A stretch of DNA of 64,000 bases from Massilia kyonggiensis (GTDB lineage Bacteria; Pseudomonadota; Gammaproteobacteria; Burkholderiales; Burkholderiaceae_D), in assembly GCF_024756235.1 (NCBI RefSeq), contig NZ_JANUGY010000010.1, forward strand, positions 186,001 through 250,000. Reading direction: 5' to 3'. Shown here in pieces: positions 14,732 through 23,087 of the stretch. The position numbers were made by a program, and so were the translations under genes. The notes under the pieces are model-generated. The model worked only from the letters and a program-made list of their open reading frames with translations, was not told where the DNA came from and made no database searches. Every line of letters begins with the position of its first letter. Positions within the stretch are counted from its first letter, which is position 1.

Positions 14732-17209
14732 TCACGCCATCAGCAGCGGCACGAGCCGCACGACGAGCATCCCTGCGATGCCCTGCAACGTCGTCACATG
14801 CCACACGAGCGCGATGGTGTCGAGCGACGCGCGGCTGCGTTCACCCAGCAGGCCGCACCACGCGCGCGCGGCGAGATACGGCGCCAGCACGGCGAGCGTC
14901 ACGACGTGCAGTCCCTGGTAGGAGGCCAATGCCGCGACACCCGCGGCCCACGCGCTGGCGGTCGGATCCAGCCCCGCGCCCTGCAGGCCGCGCACGTCGA
15001 GCGCACACGATGCGAGCACGCAGCCCAGCGCGGCCAGCACGAGCCACGGCAGGCGCCGCGTGCCCACGGCGCGCGTCGCGAACCAGACGAGCAATGAGCC
15101 CAGCACCAGCAAGCCGGCGGATGCGAGGGCCAGGTCCTGCGATGGGAGCGTGGCGCCGGGCGGCGGGCATACCGTCAGGCGCATCGTCACGTGCACATAG
15201 GCGAACGCGAAGCACGCGAAGATGCTGAGGTCGACGACGAGCATCACGATGGCGGCCCACCACGCGTGCGATGCGGTGCCGGTGGCGCCGACCGGTATCG
15301 TCTTGCCGCAGCCGATGTCCACGGCGGCGACGGTGCTCTCGCGGTCCGCCTGCCACATCCAGCCCAGCACCGCCGCGATGGCCGCGATGCCGCAGACCCA
15401 TGCGAGCACGTTCAGTTTCACGGTCAGCAGCAGGAAGAAGCCGGCCGTGCCGGCGGCGGCGATCAGGGGCAGCCAGCTGTCGCCGGGCAGGATCAGCACA
15501 TAGCGCGGGGCGGCCGCCACGGGGCTCGTGGCGATGGTCTCGCGCGCGCCCGTCGCCGTGCGCGGCAGGTAGTGGCGGCCCTCTTCCACTTCGCGCACGA
15601 GTTCCGGATGGTCCCACAACGGGTCGATGGAATCGATGCGCGGGATGCTGCGGTTGCCGTAATCCTCGGACGGCAGCCATTCGAGCGTGGACGCGTTCCA
15701 CGGGTTGCCGACGGGGCGCTCGGGACGGCGCAATGCGCGCCACGCATCCCATGCGAACAGCACCACGCCGAGCGCGAACGTGAACGCGCCCACCGTCGAC
15801 AGCATGTTCAGGCCATTCCATCCGAGGTCCGCCGCATACGTGTAGACGCGGCGCGGCATGCCGAGCAATCCCGTCACGTGCATCGGGAAGAACGCGACAT
15901 TGAAGCCGACGAACATCAGGCCGAACACCCAGCGCGCGAGCCCTTCGGACAGGCGGTTGCCGTTCACGAGCGGCAGCCAGTAGTACAGCGCGGCGAACAC
16001 GGGGAACACCATCCCGCCGATCAGCACGTAGTGGAAGTGCGCGACGACGAAATACGTGTCGTGCACCTGCCAGTCGAACGGGATCACGGCGACCATCACG
16101 CCGGTCAGCCCGCCCAGCACGAAGATGGCCATGAAGCCGAGCAGGAACAGCGTGGGCGCGTTCGCCTTCACCTTCCCTTTCCACAGCGTGGCGATCCACG
16201 CGAACACCTGGATCGCGGTGGGCACCGCCACCGCCATGCTGGCCGCGGAGACAAAGCCCATCTCCAGCGTGCCGAGGCCCGCTGTGAACATGTGATGCGC
16301 CCACAGGCCGAAGCTGAACACGCCCACGCCGACGAGGGCCGCGATGATGGCGCGGCGCGCGACGAGCGGCGTGGCGGCGAGGGTCGGCACGATCGTCGAC
16401 ACCATGCCGGCGGCGGGCAGGAAGATGATGTAGACCTCGGGATGGCCGAAGAACCAGAACAGGTGCTGCCACAGCAGGGGGTCGCCGCCGCGGTCGGCGA
16501 GGAAGAACGGCCAGTCGAATGCGCGTTCCAGTTCCAGCAGCGCGGTACCCGCGATCACGGCGGGGAACGCGAACACGATCATCACGCCCACGACCAGCAT
16601 GGCCCACGCATAGACGGGCATGCGTCCCAGGGTCATGCCGGGCGCGCGCGTAAACAGGATGCCGACGATCAGTTCGATGGCGCCGGCGATCGCGGAGATC
16701 TCGATGAAGCCGATGCCCAGCAGCCAGAAGTCGGCGTTCAGGCCCGGCGAATATTTTAGGCCAGTGAGCGGCGGATACATGAACCAGCCGCCGTCCGGCG
16801 CGAGGCCGAAAAACAGCGTGCAGAAGAACGCGAGGCCGCCGATGGCATAGGCCCAGTAGGCATACGCGGACAGGCGCGGGAACGGCAGGTCGCGCGCGCC
16901 TAGCATGTTCGGCAGCAGGTACACGGCGATGGCTTCCACGATCGGGATCGCGAACAGGAACATCATCACCGAGCCGTGCATCGTGAACACCTGGTTGTAC
17001 GTCTCGGCGCCGAGAAAGCCGTTGCCCGGTACCGCCAGCTGCACGCGCATCAGGAGGCCCAGCACGCCGGCGAGGATGAAGAACAGCAGCGCCGTGCCGA
17101 TGTACAGCAGGCCGATGTTCGTGTTGTTCACGGACGAGAAGAAGCGCCAGCCGCGCTGCGTGCGCCAGACGTCTTCCAACCGCGCGAGGTCGTCGTCCCG
17201 GCCCGTCAT
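14732..17209 (-). CDS. ctaD: Cytochrome c oxidase subunit I fused to subunit III
   Basis: 825 residues: subunit I (about 1-530) joined to a subunit III-like part (about 590-825, five or more helices). Heme and copper ligands are intact: FTMHGS, GHPEVYI (Glu258, His-Tyr pair), WAHHMF and VVAHFHYVL. Asp107 of the D-channel entrance is kept. However Gln334 replaces the K-channel Lys (PTAIQVFAW against the usual GIKVF), and the two conserved D-channel Asn positions are Val96 and Ser114. The ATG overlaps the stop of the subunit II gene (ATGA). Inner-membrane O2 reduction with altered proton paths is expected. Confidence 0.93.
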   Translation of the reverse strand: MTGRDDDLARLEDVWRTQRGWRFFSSVNNTNIGLLYIGTALLFFILAGVLGLLMRVQLAVPGNGFLGAETYNQVFTMHGSVMMFLFAIPIVEAIAVYLLPNMLGARDLPFPRLSAYAYWAYAIGGLAFFCTLFFGLAPDGGWFMYPPLTGLKYSPGLNADFWLLGIGFIEISAIAGAIELIVGILFTRAPGMTLGRMPVYAWAMLVVGVMIVFAFPAVIAGTALLELERAFDWPFFLADRGGDPLLWQHLFWFFGHPEVYIIFLPAAGMVSTIVPTLAATPLVARRAIIAALVGVGVFSFGLWAHHMFTAGLGTLEMGFVSAASMAVAVPTAIQVFAWIATLWKGKVKANAPTLFLLGFMAIFVLGGLTGVMVAVIPFDWQVHDTYFVVAHFHYVLIGGMVFPVFAALYYWLPLVNGNRLSEGLARWVFGLMFVGFNVAFFPMHVTGLLGMPRRVYTYAADLGWNGLNMLSTVGAFTFALGVVLFAWDAWRALRRPERPVGNPWNASTLEWLPSEDYGNRSIPRIDSIDPLWDHPELVREVEEGRHYLPRTATGARETIATSPVAAAPRYVLILPGDSWLPLIAAAGTAGFFLLLTVKLNVLAWVCGIAAIAAVLGWMWQADRESTVAAVDIGCGKTIPVGATGTASHAWWAAIVMLVVDLSIFACFAFAYVHVTMRLTVCPPPGATLPSQDLALASAGLLVLGSLLVWFATRAVGTRRLPWLVLAALGCVLASCALDVRGLQGAGLDPTASAWAAGVAALASYQGLHVVTLAVLAPYLAARAWCGLLGERSRASLDTIALVWHVTTLQGIAGMLVVRLVPLLMA

Positions 17210-18135
17210 TGCAGGTGCTCGAGATAGGCCGCCAGCGCGCGCAGCGTGTCGCCGTCGGTGCCGGAAGCGGCGGGCATGAACACGCCCGGCTTGGCGGTCT
17301 GCGGATCCGCGATCCAGCCGGCCAGCGTGTTCCGGTGCGTCCGCAAGAGACCCGCGCCGATGTGCGTGCGGCTGCCGACGTGCGTGAGGTCCGGGCCGAG
17401 GCGCGCCGTCTCGGCCACGCCGCGGATCGTGTGGCACGTCTGGCAGCGCTGTTCGAGGAAGGCGGTGCGGCCCCGTTCCAGCAGCGCGCCCTGCGGTTCA
17501 CGGGCCGGTCGTGCCTGGCGTTGCAGCCAGTGGTGGAACGCCTCGGGTGCCAGCGCCACCACGTGCAGCGCCATGTTCGCATGCTGCGCGCCGCAGAATT
17601 CCGCGCACTGGCCGCGGTAGACGCCGGGCCGGTCGGCGCGCAGGGTGAGGCCCGTGACGCGGCCGGGGATCATGTCGCGCTTGCCGGACAGCGCCGGCAC
17701 CCACAGGCTGTGGATCACGTCGGCCGCGTTCAGGCCCACGTACACGGTCTGCCCGACGGGGATGTGGATCTCGTTCGCGGTGACGATCTCGCGCCCACCG
17801 GCCGGGTCGCGGTAGCGCACTTCCCACCACCACATGCGCGCCGTGACGGAGATCGACAGCGCCGCCTGCGAGCTTTGCGGCACGAGTTGCGCGCTGCGCC
17901 ACGTGCTCCACGTGAGCAGCGCCGACAGCACGAGCACGGGAAACGCGACGCCCGCCCCCGCGATCCACAGGCCGGGCCGGAGCGGCCGCGCGTTGTCGCG
18001 CAGGCTGAGCGCCATCAGCGCCATCACGGCGATGAAGATGACAGTGCCGGCCCCGAACAGGACCCACGCGAACTGCTGGATGACGGCGGCATCCGCGCCG
18101 GCCGGGTGCAGGACGGATTGCAGCGTCCCATTCAT
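17206..18135 (-). CDS. coxB: Cytochrome c oxidase subunit II with C-terminal cytochrome c domain (caa3 type)
   Basis: 309 residues. Two membrane helices (about 20-45 and 55-78), then the cupredoxin domain with the CuA site QCAEFCGAQHANM and the aromatic stretch MWWWEVRY used for electron transfer. After about residue 215 a cytochrome c domain follows, with the heme motif CQTCH and a distal Met in GVFMPAA. This fused layout is that of caa3 oxidases, which accept electrons through the tethered heme c. The start overlaps the stop of the upstream cytochrome lipoprotein gene by ATGA. Confidence 0.93.
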   Translation of the reverse strand: MNGTLQSVLHPAGADAAVIQQFAWVLFGAGTVIFIAVMALMALSLRDNARPLRPGLWIAGAGVAFPVLVLSALLTWSTWRSAQLVPQSSQAALSISVTARMWWWEVRYRDPAGGREIVTANEIHIPVGQTVYVGLNAADVIHSLWVPALSGKRDMIPGRVTGLTLRADRPGVYRGQCAEFCGAQHANMALHVVALAPEAFHHWLQRQARPAREPQGALLERGRTAFLEQRCQTCHTIRGVAETARLGPDLTHVGSRTHIGAGLLRTHRNTLAGWIADPQTAKPGVFMPAASGTDGDTLRALAAYLEHLQ

Positions 18136-18572
18136 CGCAATGTGTACAGAAAGGCGGCCATGTGGCGAGCCTCCTGCTCGGTGAGCCCCACGTCAGGCAT
18201 CGCCGTGCCGGGCTTGAGGGCGGGCGGATCGAGCAGCCAGGCGACGAGGCGCGGCGGCACGTTGGGGATGCCGCCGGCGATGTAGCTCAGGCGCCCGAAT
18301 TGTTCCAGGTCCGGCCCGGCCTCGCCGCCCGCGCCCGGGACGTCCGGAATCTTGTGGCACGCGCCGCACTGGTATTGCGTGACCAGCTGCTTGCCGATCT
18401 TCGCGTCGCCGCCGAGGTACGGCTTGCGGAAGTCGTCATCGCCGCAACCGGACAGCAGCCCCGCGCACGTCAATACGAGCACGGCGCCAGCGATGGAAAA
18501 GCGTGACAGGGAGGTCGGCACGGTTGAATCCACGACGTTGAGTTGGCTTTTATAATACCGGAGACGATGCAT
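18132..18572 (-). CDS. c-type cytochrome lipoprotein
   Basis: Mature part holds one heme-binding motif QCGACH and a distal Met in GTAMPDVG; PDLEQFGR and MAAFLYTL are typical of class I cytochromes c. A lipobox LLSGC follows a hydrophobic segment, so it should be membrane-anchored in the periplasm. The start is uncertain: ATG at 18572 is used here, GTG at 18584 lengthens it, and GTG codons at 18533 or 18521 would give a more normal lipoprotein signal. It heads the minus-strand oxidase operon and may deliver electrons to subunit II. Confidence 0.85.
   Translation of the reverse strand: MHRLRYYKSQLNVVDSTVPTSLSRFSIAGAVLVLTCAGLLSGCGDDDFRKPYLGGDAKIGKQLVTQYQCGACHKIPDVPGAGGEAGPDLEQFGRLSYIAGGIPNVPPRLVAWLLDPPALKPGTAMPDVGLTEQEARHMAAFLYTLR
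18551..18556 (+). promoter_or_regulatory. Perfect -10 hexamer upstream of the divergent cytochrome genes
   Basis: TATAAT at 18551-18556 lies 49 bases before the ATG at 18605. No good -35 is seen at 16-18 bases (ATCCAC at 17). If used, it lies inside the longer versions of the divergent lipoprotein gene, an argument for that gene starting further in. Confidence 0.35.
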
Positions 18573-18604
18573 TTTTTTTAACACGATTCGTTTGGGACAC
18601 TCGC

Positions 18605-19144
18605 ATGCCCGCCACGCGCACCCGCCTGATCATGACGACCGTCATCGCTACCCTGCTGGGATCGGGAATGGTCGCCGCGCTCGGGGGCTTCATCGTGCTG
18701 CGCGCCGGCTGGTACGACATCGGCGCCACCACGCAGCACTTCCCGTTCGTCTTCAGCATGCTCGAACAAGGCATGCATTACTCGGTGCGGCGCCATGCGA
18801 AGAGCGTGGCCGAACCCGCGCTGGGCAACCACGACCAGGTGCTGCGCGGCGCGATCGTCTACCGCGACAACTGCGCCCAATGCCACGGCGGCCCCGGCAC
18901 GGCGCCCGGCAAGCATGGCCTGAGCATGCAGCCGGTGCCCGGTCCGCTGGTGGACGCCACGCGCCACTGGAAGCCGCGCGAGCTGTACTGGATCACGCGC
19001 CACGGCATCAAGATGAGCGGCATGCCGGGCTGGGAATACCACCTGAGCGAGGACGAGCTGTGGTCCACCGTAGCGTTCATCATGCAGCTGCCCACGCTGA
19101 GCGCGGACGATTACCGGACGCTGACGGCGGAGGAAAAGAAATGA
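18605..19144 (+). CDS. Membrane-anchored c-type cytochrome
   Basis: 179 residues: an uncleaved-looking N-terminal membrane helix (about 9-32) followed by a periplasmic cytochrome domain with the heme motif NCAQCHGGPG and likely distal Met in SGMPGWEY. The end, ELWSTVAFIMQLPTLSADDY, is the usual last helix. It is divergent from the oxidase subunit genes and overlaps the next cytochrome gene by ATGA. Context suggests it feeds or relays electrons for the caa3-like oxidase. Confidence 0.88.
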   Translation: MPATRTRLIMTTVIATLLGSGMVAALGGFIVLRAGWYDIGATTQHFPFVFSMLEQGMHYSVRRHAKSVAEPALGNHDQVLRGAIVYRDNCAQCHGGPGTAPGKHGLSMQPVPGPLVDATRHWKPRELYWITRHGIKMSGMPGWEYHLSEDELWSTVAFIMQLPTLSADDYRTLTAEEKK

Positions 19145-19497
19145 ACCGGCTCGCCCTGGTATTCGCAGCGCTCCTTCTCGCCGGCTGCGGCAACGCCAAC
19201 CGCGCGCCCGCCGGCACCCAGGGCGACGCGGCGCGCGGCCGCATCGCCCTCGCGCAATACGGCTGCCGCGCATGCCACATGATCCCGGGCGTGACGGGAT
19301 CGAAGGTCTATGTGGGGCGGCCGCTCGAAGAGATGGCCAGGCGGCCCATCATCGCGGGCACGCTGCCGAACAACCAGGCGAACCTCGTGCGCTGGATCCG
19401 CAATCCGCAGGCCATCGACCCGCGCACCGCGATGCCCGTGCTGGGCGTGTCCGAGCGCGATGCGGTCGACATGAGCGCCTATCTGCTTTCACACTGA
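19141..19497 (+). CDS. Small c-type cytochrome lipoprotein
   Basis: 118 residues. Signal peptide with lipobox LLLAGC at about 12-17, then one heme motif GCRACH and a distal Met in RTAMPVLG; LVRWIRNPQ and DMSAYLLSH match small cytochromes of the oxidase-linked type. The ATG overlaps the stop of the preceding cytochrome gene. The sequence resembles the lipoprotein cytochrome on the other side of the divergent region, suggesting two related electron carriers. Its 3' end overlaps the convergent MocR gene by nine bases. Confidence 0.88.
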   Translation: MNRLALVFAALLLAGCGNANRAPAGTQGDAARGRIALAQYGCRACHMIPGVTGSKVYVGRPLEEMARRPIIAGTLPNNQANLVRWIRNPQAIDPRTAMPVLGVSERDAVDMSAYLLSH

Positions 19498-21018
19498 CGC
19501 CCGCTCGAGCACACGGGCCAGGTCGTCCACCCCGGCACGGATCGCGTCCGGCGTGAACGCGGAAAAGCCCAGCAGCAGCCCGGGATCGATGGCGCAAGCG
19601 ACGCCCGCCTGCGGATTCGTGTAATAGCCCAGCGTGCGCACGTCCACGCCGAGATCGCGGGCGTGATGCGCGACCGTCTCCTCATCCAGCCTCTCCGTGA
19701 AATGCACGCACAGGTCCAGGCCCGCGTCCGACGGGCCCTGGCGCAGCCGGCCGTCGAGGCGCGCGTCGAGCGCATCGACGAGGGCTTGCCGGCGCTCGCC
19801 ATACGCGTCGCGCGTGCGGCGGATGTGGCGCGCGAAGTGGCCGCCGGCGATGAAGTCGGCCAGGGTCGCTTGCGGCACGATGGGACTGTGGCGGTCGACG
19901 ACCGCCTTTGCCCGCGCCAGCGCGGCGGCCAGCGCGGGCGGCGCCACGACGTAGCCCAGGCGCAGCGCGGGGAACAGCACCTTCGACAGCGTGCCGACGT
20001 AGATCACGCAGCCCGCGCGGTCCATGCTTTGCAGCGACGCCAGCGGCGGCCCGGTATGCCGGTATTCGCTGTCGTAGTCGTCCTCGACGATCCACGCGCG
20101 GTTCGCCTCCGCCCAGCGCAGCAGTGCGAGACGGCGGCGCAGGCTCATGGTCACACCCAGCGGCAGCTGGTGCGACGGCGTCGCGAACGCGAGGCGCGCA
20201 TCGGGATAGTGTTTGGCCGCGTACGCGACGTCCATGCCCTCGGCGTCGACGGGCACCGGGCAGACGCGGGCGCCGGCCACCGTGAACGGCGCCACCGCGC
20301 CCTGGTACCCGGGCGATTCGATCCACATCGCTTCGCCCGGCGCGAGCAGCAACTGGGCCAGCAGGTACAGCGCCTGCTGCGAGCCGGACGTGATCACGAC
20401 CTGGTCCGGCGTGCACTGCACGCCGCGCGACGCTTTTAGATAAGCGCACAGCAGCTCCCGCAGGGGCGCGTACCCGGCGCCGGGACCGTAGCCCAGCGAC
20501 CCGGTCGAATGGCGCCAGTGGCGCGCTTCCAGGCGGCGCCAGACGTCGAACGGGAACAGATCCAGACCGGGCATGCTGGCGCGGAACGCGCGCAGGGGCC
20601 CGGCGTGGTGCAGCACGCGCGCCATGCCGCCCGCGATGAGTTCCCCGCGCGCCGACAGGGGGCGCACCATCGGCGCCGCGGCGGCGTCGCCCGCACGCGC
20701 ACCGGCCGGCAGCGACGCGCTGACGAATGTCCCCTTCCCGACCGTGCCCTGCAAATAGCCCTCGGCCATCAGCTGCTCGTACGCCGCGAGCACGGTCTGG
20801 CGCGACACGTTCAACAGGCCGCACAACGTGCGCGTGGCGGGCAGGCGCACGCCGGCGGCGATGCGGCCGTCGAGGATCGCATCCTTCAGGTGGACGTACA
20901 ACTGGCGGAACAGCGGAGTCGAGGCAGCGCGCTCGAGCGTGGCGGCGGCGAGGATGTCGTGGACGTGCATGGCGGCGTGGTTCGAATTGGTACGCCCATC
21001 TTCCCCATAATTGGTCAT
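19489..21018 (-). CDS. MocR/PdxR-type regulator (GntR HTH fused to aminotransferase fold)
   Basis: 509 residues. GntR winged helix at about 35-100 (PLFRQLYVHLKDAILDGRI; SRQTVLAAYEQLMAEGYL), a linker, then a class I aminotransferase domain with the PLP-Lys in YVGTLSKVLFPALRLGY and the substrate motif DDYDSEYRH. These proteins sense PLP or an amino-acid adduct and rarely keep aminotransferase activity. ATG at 21018 is used; ATG at 20970 is an alternative. It is divergent from an OsmC/PaiB gene pair, the probable target, with only about 55 bases between. Confidence 0.9.
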   Translation of the reverse strand: MTNYGEDGRTNSNHAAMHVHDILAAATLERAASTPLFRQLYVHLKDAILDGRIAAGVRLPATRTLCGLLNVSRQTVLAAYEQLMAEGYLQGTVGKGTFVSASLPAGARAGDAAAAPMVRPLSARGELIAGGMARVLHHAGPLRAFRASMPGLDLFPFDVWRRLEARHWRHSTGSLGYGPGAGYAPLRELLCAYLKASRGVQCTPDQVVITSGSQQALYLLAQLLLAPGEAMWIESPGYQGAVAPFTVAGARVCPVPVDAEGMDVAYAAKHYPDARLAFATPSHQLPLGVTMSLRRRLALLRWAEANRAWIVEDDYDSEYRHTGPPLASLQSMDRAGCVIYVGTLSKVLFPALRLGYVVAPPALAAALARAKAVVDRHSPIVPQATLADFIAGGHFARHIRRTRDAYGERRQALVDALDARLDGRLRQGPSDAGLDLCVHFTERLDEETVAHHARDLGVDVRTLGYYTNPQAGVACAIDPGLLLGFSAFTPDAIRAGVDDLARVLERASV

Positions 21019-21073
21019 TTGAGCAAGCCATCCGTGAACTTAAGATGACAACTCGTTCGTACACGGAGGGATG

Positions 21074-21538
21074 ATGAAACGATTCGAAGCCACCCTGGCC
21101 TGGCAGCGCGGCGACCAGGCCTTCACCGACCTGCGCTACAACCGCGCGCACCGCTGGCGCTTCGACGGCGGCATCGACGTGCCGGCCTCGTCGTCGCCGT
21201 TGTCCGTGCCCGTGCCATTGTCGGACCCGGCCGCCGTCGATCCGGAAGAAGCCCTCGTCGCGGCCGCCGCCAGCTGCCACATGCTGTTCTTCCTGTCGCT
21301 CGCGGCCGCGCGCGGCTACGTCGTCGACCGCTACGACGACCGTGCCGTCGGCCTGCTCGATGCCGGTCCGGACGGCCGCCCGGCCATCACGCGCATCATC
21401 CTGAACCCGGCCATCGCGTTTTCCGGCGAACACCGGCCCGACCGCGCCGCGCTGGCCGAGCTGCATCACGAGGCGCATGCGCGCTGCTACATCGCCAATT
21501 CGCTGAAGGGAGACGTCGTCGTGGAGGGGTTCGAATAA
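21074..21538 (+). CDS. OsmC-family protein (peroxiredoxin-like)
   Basis: 154 residues with the OsmC/Ohr fold pattern. The two Cys are in place: AAASCHMLFFLSLAA and ARCYIANSLKG, which in OsmC/Ohr reduce organic hydroperoxides. The N-terminal strand FEATLAWQRGDQAF and SSPLSVPVPLSDPAAVDPEEAL fit the YhfA/OsmC group. GGAGG lies four bases before ATG 21074; ATG 21071 is adjacent and less well spaced. The stop overlaps the start of the next gene (TAATG), so both are translated together. Confidence 0.88.
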   Translation: MKRFEATLAWQRGDQAFTDLRYNRAHRWRFDGGIDVPASSSPLSVPVPLSDPAAVDPEEALVAAAASCHMLFFLSLAAARGYVVDRYDDRAVGLLDAGPDGRPAITRIILNPAIAFSGEHRPDRAALAELHHEAHARCYIANSLKGDVVVEGFE

Positions 21539-22113
21539 TGTACGTGCCGGGACAATTTGCCGTGGCCGAGCAGGCCGACATGCTGGACCTCATCGCCGCC
21601 AACCCGCTGGGCGCGCTCGTGCGCCTCGGCGCCGGCGGGCTGGAAGGGGATCACATCCCGTTCGAACTCGTGGCCCCCACCGACGCGGCGCCGCACGGCC
21701 TGCTGCGCGCCCACGTGGCGCGCGCGAATCCGGTCTGGCAGGCGGGCGATGCCTCCGTGCTCGTGCTGTTCCAGGGCGCGTCCAGCTATGTGTCGCCGCT
21801 GCTGTACGACGTCGAGGCGGCCGGGGGACGCGTGGTGCCGACATGGAATTACCAGGTCGTGCATGCGCACGGGCGGCTGCGCGCGATCGACGATCCGGCG
21901 TGGATCCTCGGCCAGATGACGCGGCTGACGGGACGCCACGAGGATGCACGTGCGGGATGGAAGGTGGAGGATGCGCCGCGCGAATTCATCGACAAGGTCG
22001 TGCGGACGACCGTCGGCATCGAGATCGCCATCGAGCGGCTGGAAGCGAAATTCAAGATGAGCCAGAACCGCACGCCCGAGGACCGGGCGCGCGTGCTGGC
22101 TGCGATGGGATAA
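21538..22113 (+). CDS. FMN-binding PaiB-family protein
   Basis: 191 residues of the PaiB family: MYVPGQFAVAEQADMLDLIAANPLG at the N terminus (first residues typical), GDHIPFEL, the flavin-binding GASSYVSPLLY, VPTWNYQVVHAHG, and the C-terminal signature KMSQNRTPEDRARVLAAM. Annotated members are called negative regulators (Bacillus PaiB), but the fold is a split-barrel flavoprotein, so a redox function is equally possible. It is coupled to the OsmC gene and likely under the MocR regulator; flavin, PLP sensor and peroxidase suggest a stress response. Confidence 0.88.
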   Translation: MYVPGQFAVAEQADMLDLIAANPLGALVRLGAGGLEGDHIPFELVAPTDAAPHGLLRAHVARANPVWQAGDASVLVLFQGASSYVSPLLYDVEAAGGRVVPTWNYQVVHAHGRLRAIDDPAWILGQMTRLTGRHEDARAGWKVEDAPREFIDKVVRTTVGIEIAIERLEAKFKMSQNRTPEDRARVLAAMG

Positions 22114-22125
22114 GGCAGGCCGTCC

Positions 22126-22920
22126 TTACTTGCCGGACGTCGTACCCGACTTCGCCATCGGCATTTGCTCGGCGGATTTGAGGTGTTGCGCGACGACGGG
22201 CTCGGTCTTGTCGACGAGGGCCTTCACTTCCGGATCCTTGGCCTTCTTCGACGCCGCCATCAGCTTGGCGTGGACAGTCTTGTGATCCTGCACGCCGGCC
22301 TGCTTCATGTAGGCCTTGTCGAAGGCGTCGCCGCTCATCTTTTCCAGCTTGGCGGCCATGGCCTTGTGCTTGGCGTCCGGCTCGGTCGGCAGGGTCACGC
22401 CGCGTGCCTGGGCCAGCGCCTTGACTTCGTTCAGGTTGGCGGTGTGGTCGTCGATCATTTGCTGGGCGAACGCTTTCACCTCGCTGCTCTGGCTCTTGTT
22501 CTGGGCGAGCTTGCCACCCTCGACTTCGGCAATATTGGCCATTGCCATATCCTTGAGAATCTTCTCGTCGCCGGCGGTCAGCTTCGCGCCGGTGGCCGTA
22601 CCCGCTGCCGACTGGCCCGCGCCGCTGGCGCCCATGCTCGAGGTGGCGCTCTTGTCGGTCATGCCGGCCGAGCCATGGCCCGCCATGCCTGCCGCACCCG
22701 TCTGCTTGGCGCGGTTTTCCATGCCGGTGCTGTTGGTGTTGTCGATGGTGCCCTCGCGGGTCGTTTTACCCGACATGTTCGGCGTGCCGGTGCTGCTCGT
22801 GCCGGTCTGGGTCGGGGTCTGGCTGACCGCGGCCGTCTGGGCGTGGACACCGACGGCGGTGAACATGGCTGCCACTGCCGAAACGGCCAGCAGTCCTTTC
22901 AAGGTGTTCTTGTTCTGCAT
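22126..22920 (-). CDS. Exported DUF4142 protein (ferritin-like fold)
   Basis: 264 residues. Signal peptide (about 1-28, VGVHAQ), a long low-complexity Ser/Thr/Gly/Ala linker (about 30-110), then a DUF4142 helical domain (EKILKDMAMANIAEVEGGKLA; EVKAFAQQMIDDHTANLNEV; HAKLMAASKKAKDPEVKAL). DUF4142 proteins are predicted ferritin-like four-helix bundles in the periplasm or outer envelope, function unknown. AGGAGA seven bases before ATG supports the start. About 165 bases upstream are noncoding and hold its promoter, not resolved here. Confidence 0.85.
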   Translation of the reverse strand: MQNKNTLKGLLAVSAVAAMFTAVGVHAQTAAVSQTPTQTGTSSTGTPNMSGKTTREGTIDNTNSTGMENRAKQTGAAGMAGHGSAGMTDKSATSSMGASGAGQSAAGTATGAKLTAGDEKILKDMAMANIAEVEGGKLAQNKSQSSEVKAFAQQMIDDHTANLNEVKALAQARGVTLPTEPDAKHKAMAAKLEKMSGDAFDKAYMKQAGVQDHKTVHAKLMAASKKAKDPEVKALVDKTEPVVAQHLKSAEQMPMAKSGTTSGK

Positions 22921-23087
22921 TTCGCTCTCCTGAACTCTGTTATGAAGTTGGCGCCTGGCGGGGGCCGCAGTGCGCAAGCTCGTGTTTGAATGACAACGGC
23001 CGTGGCAAAGTGTATCGCCGCGTTTTCTTGAACAGCGCGCGTTAGCCAGAAGGAAAGTTTTATCGATATGCGAAAAATGAACGGCCG

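Noticed and set aside
15191..16759. 522-codon plus-strand frame opposite oxidase subunit I
   Set aside because: Low-complexity His/Arg/Glu composition and exact opposition to conserved heme and copper motifs show it is a shadow.
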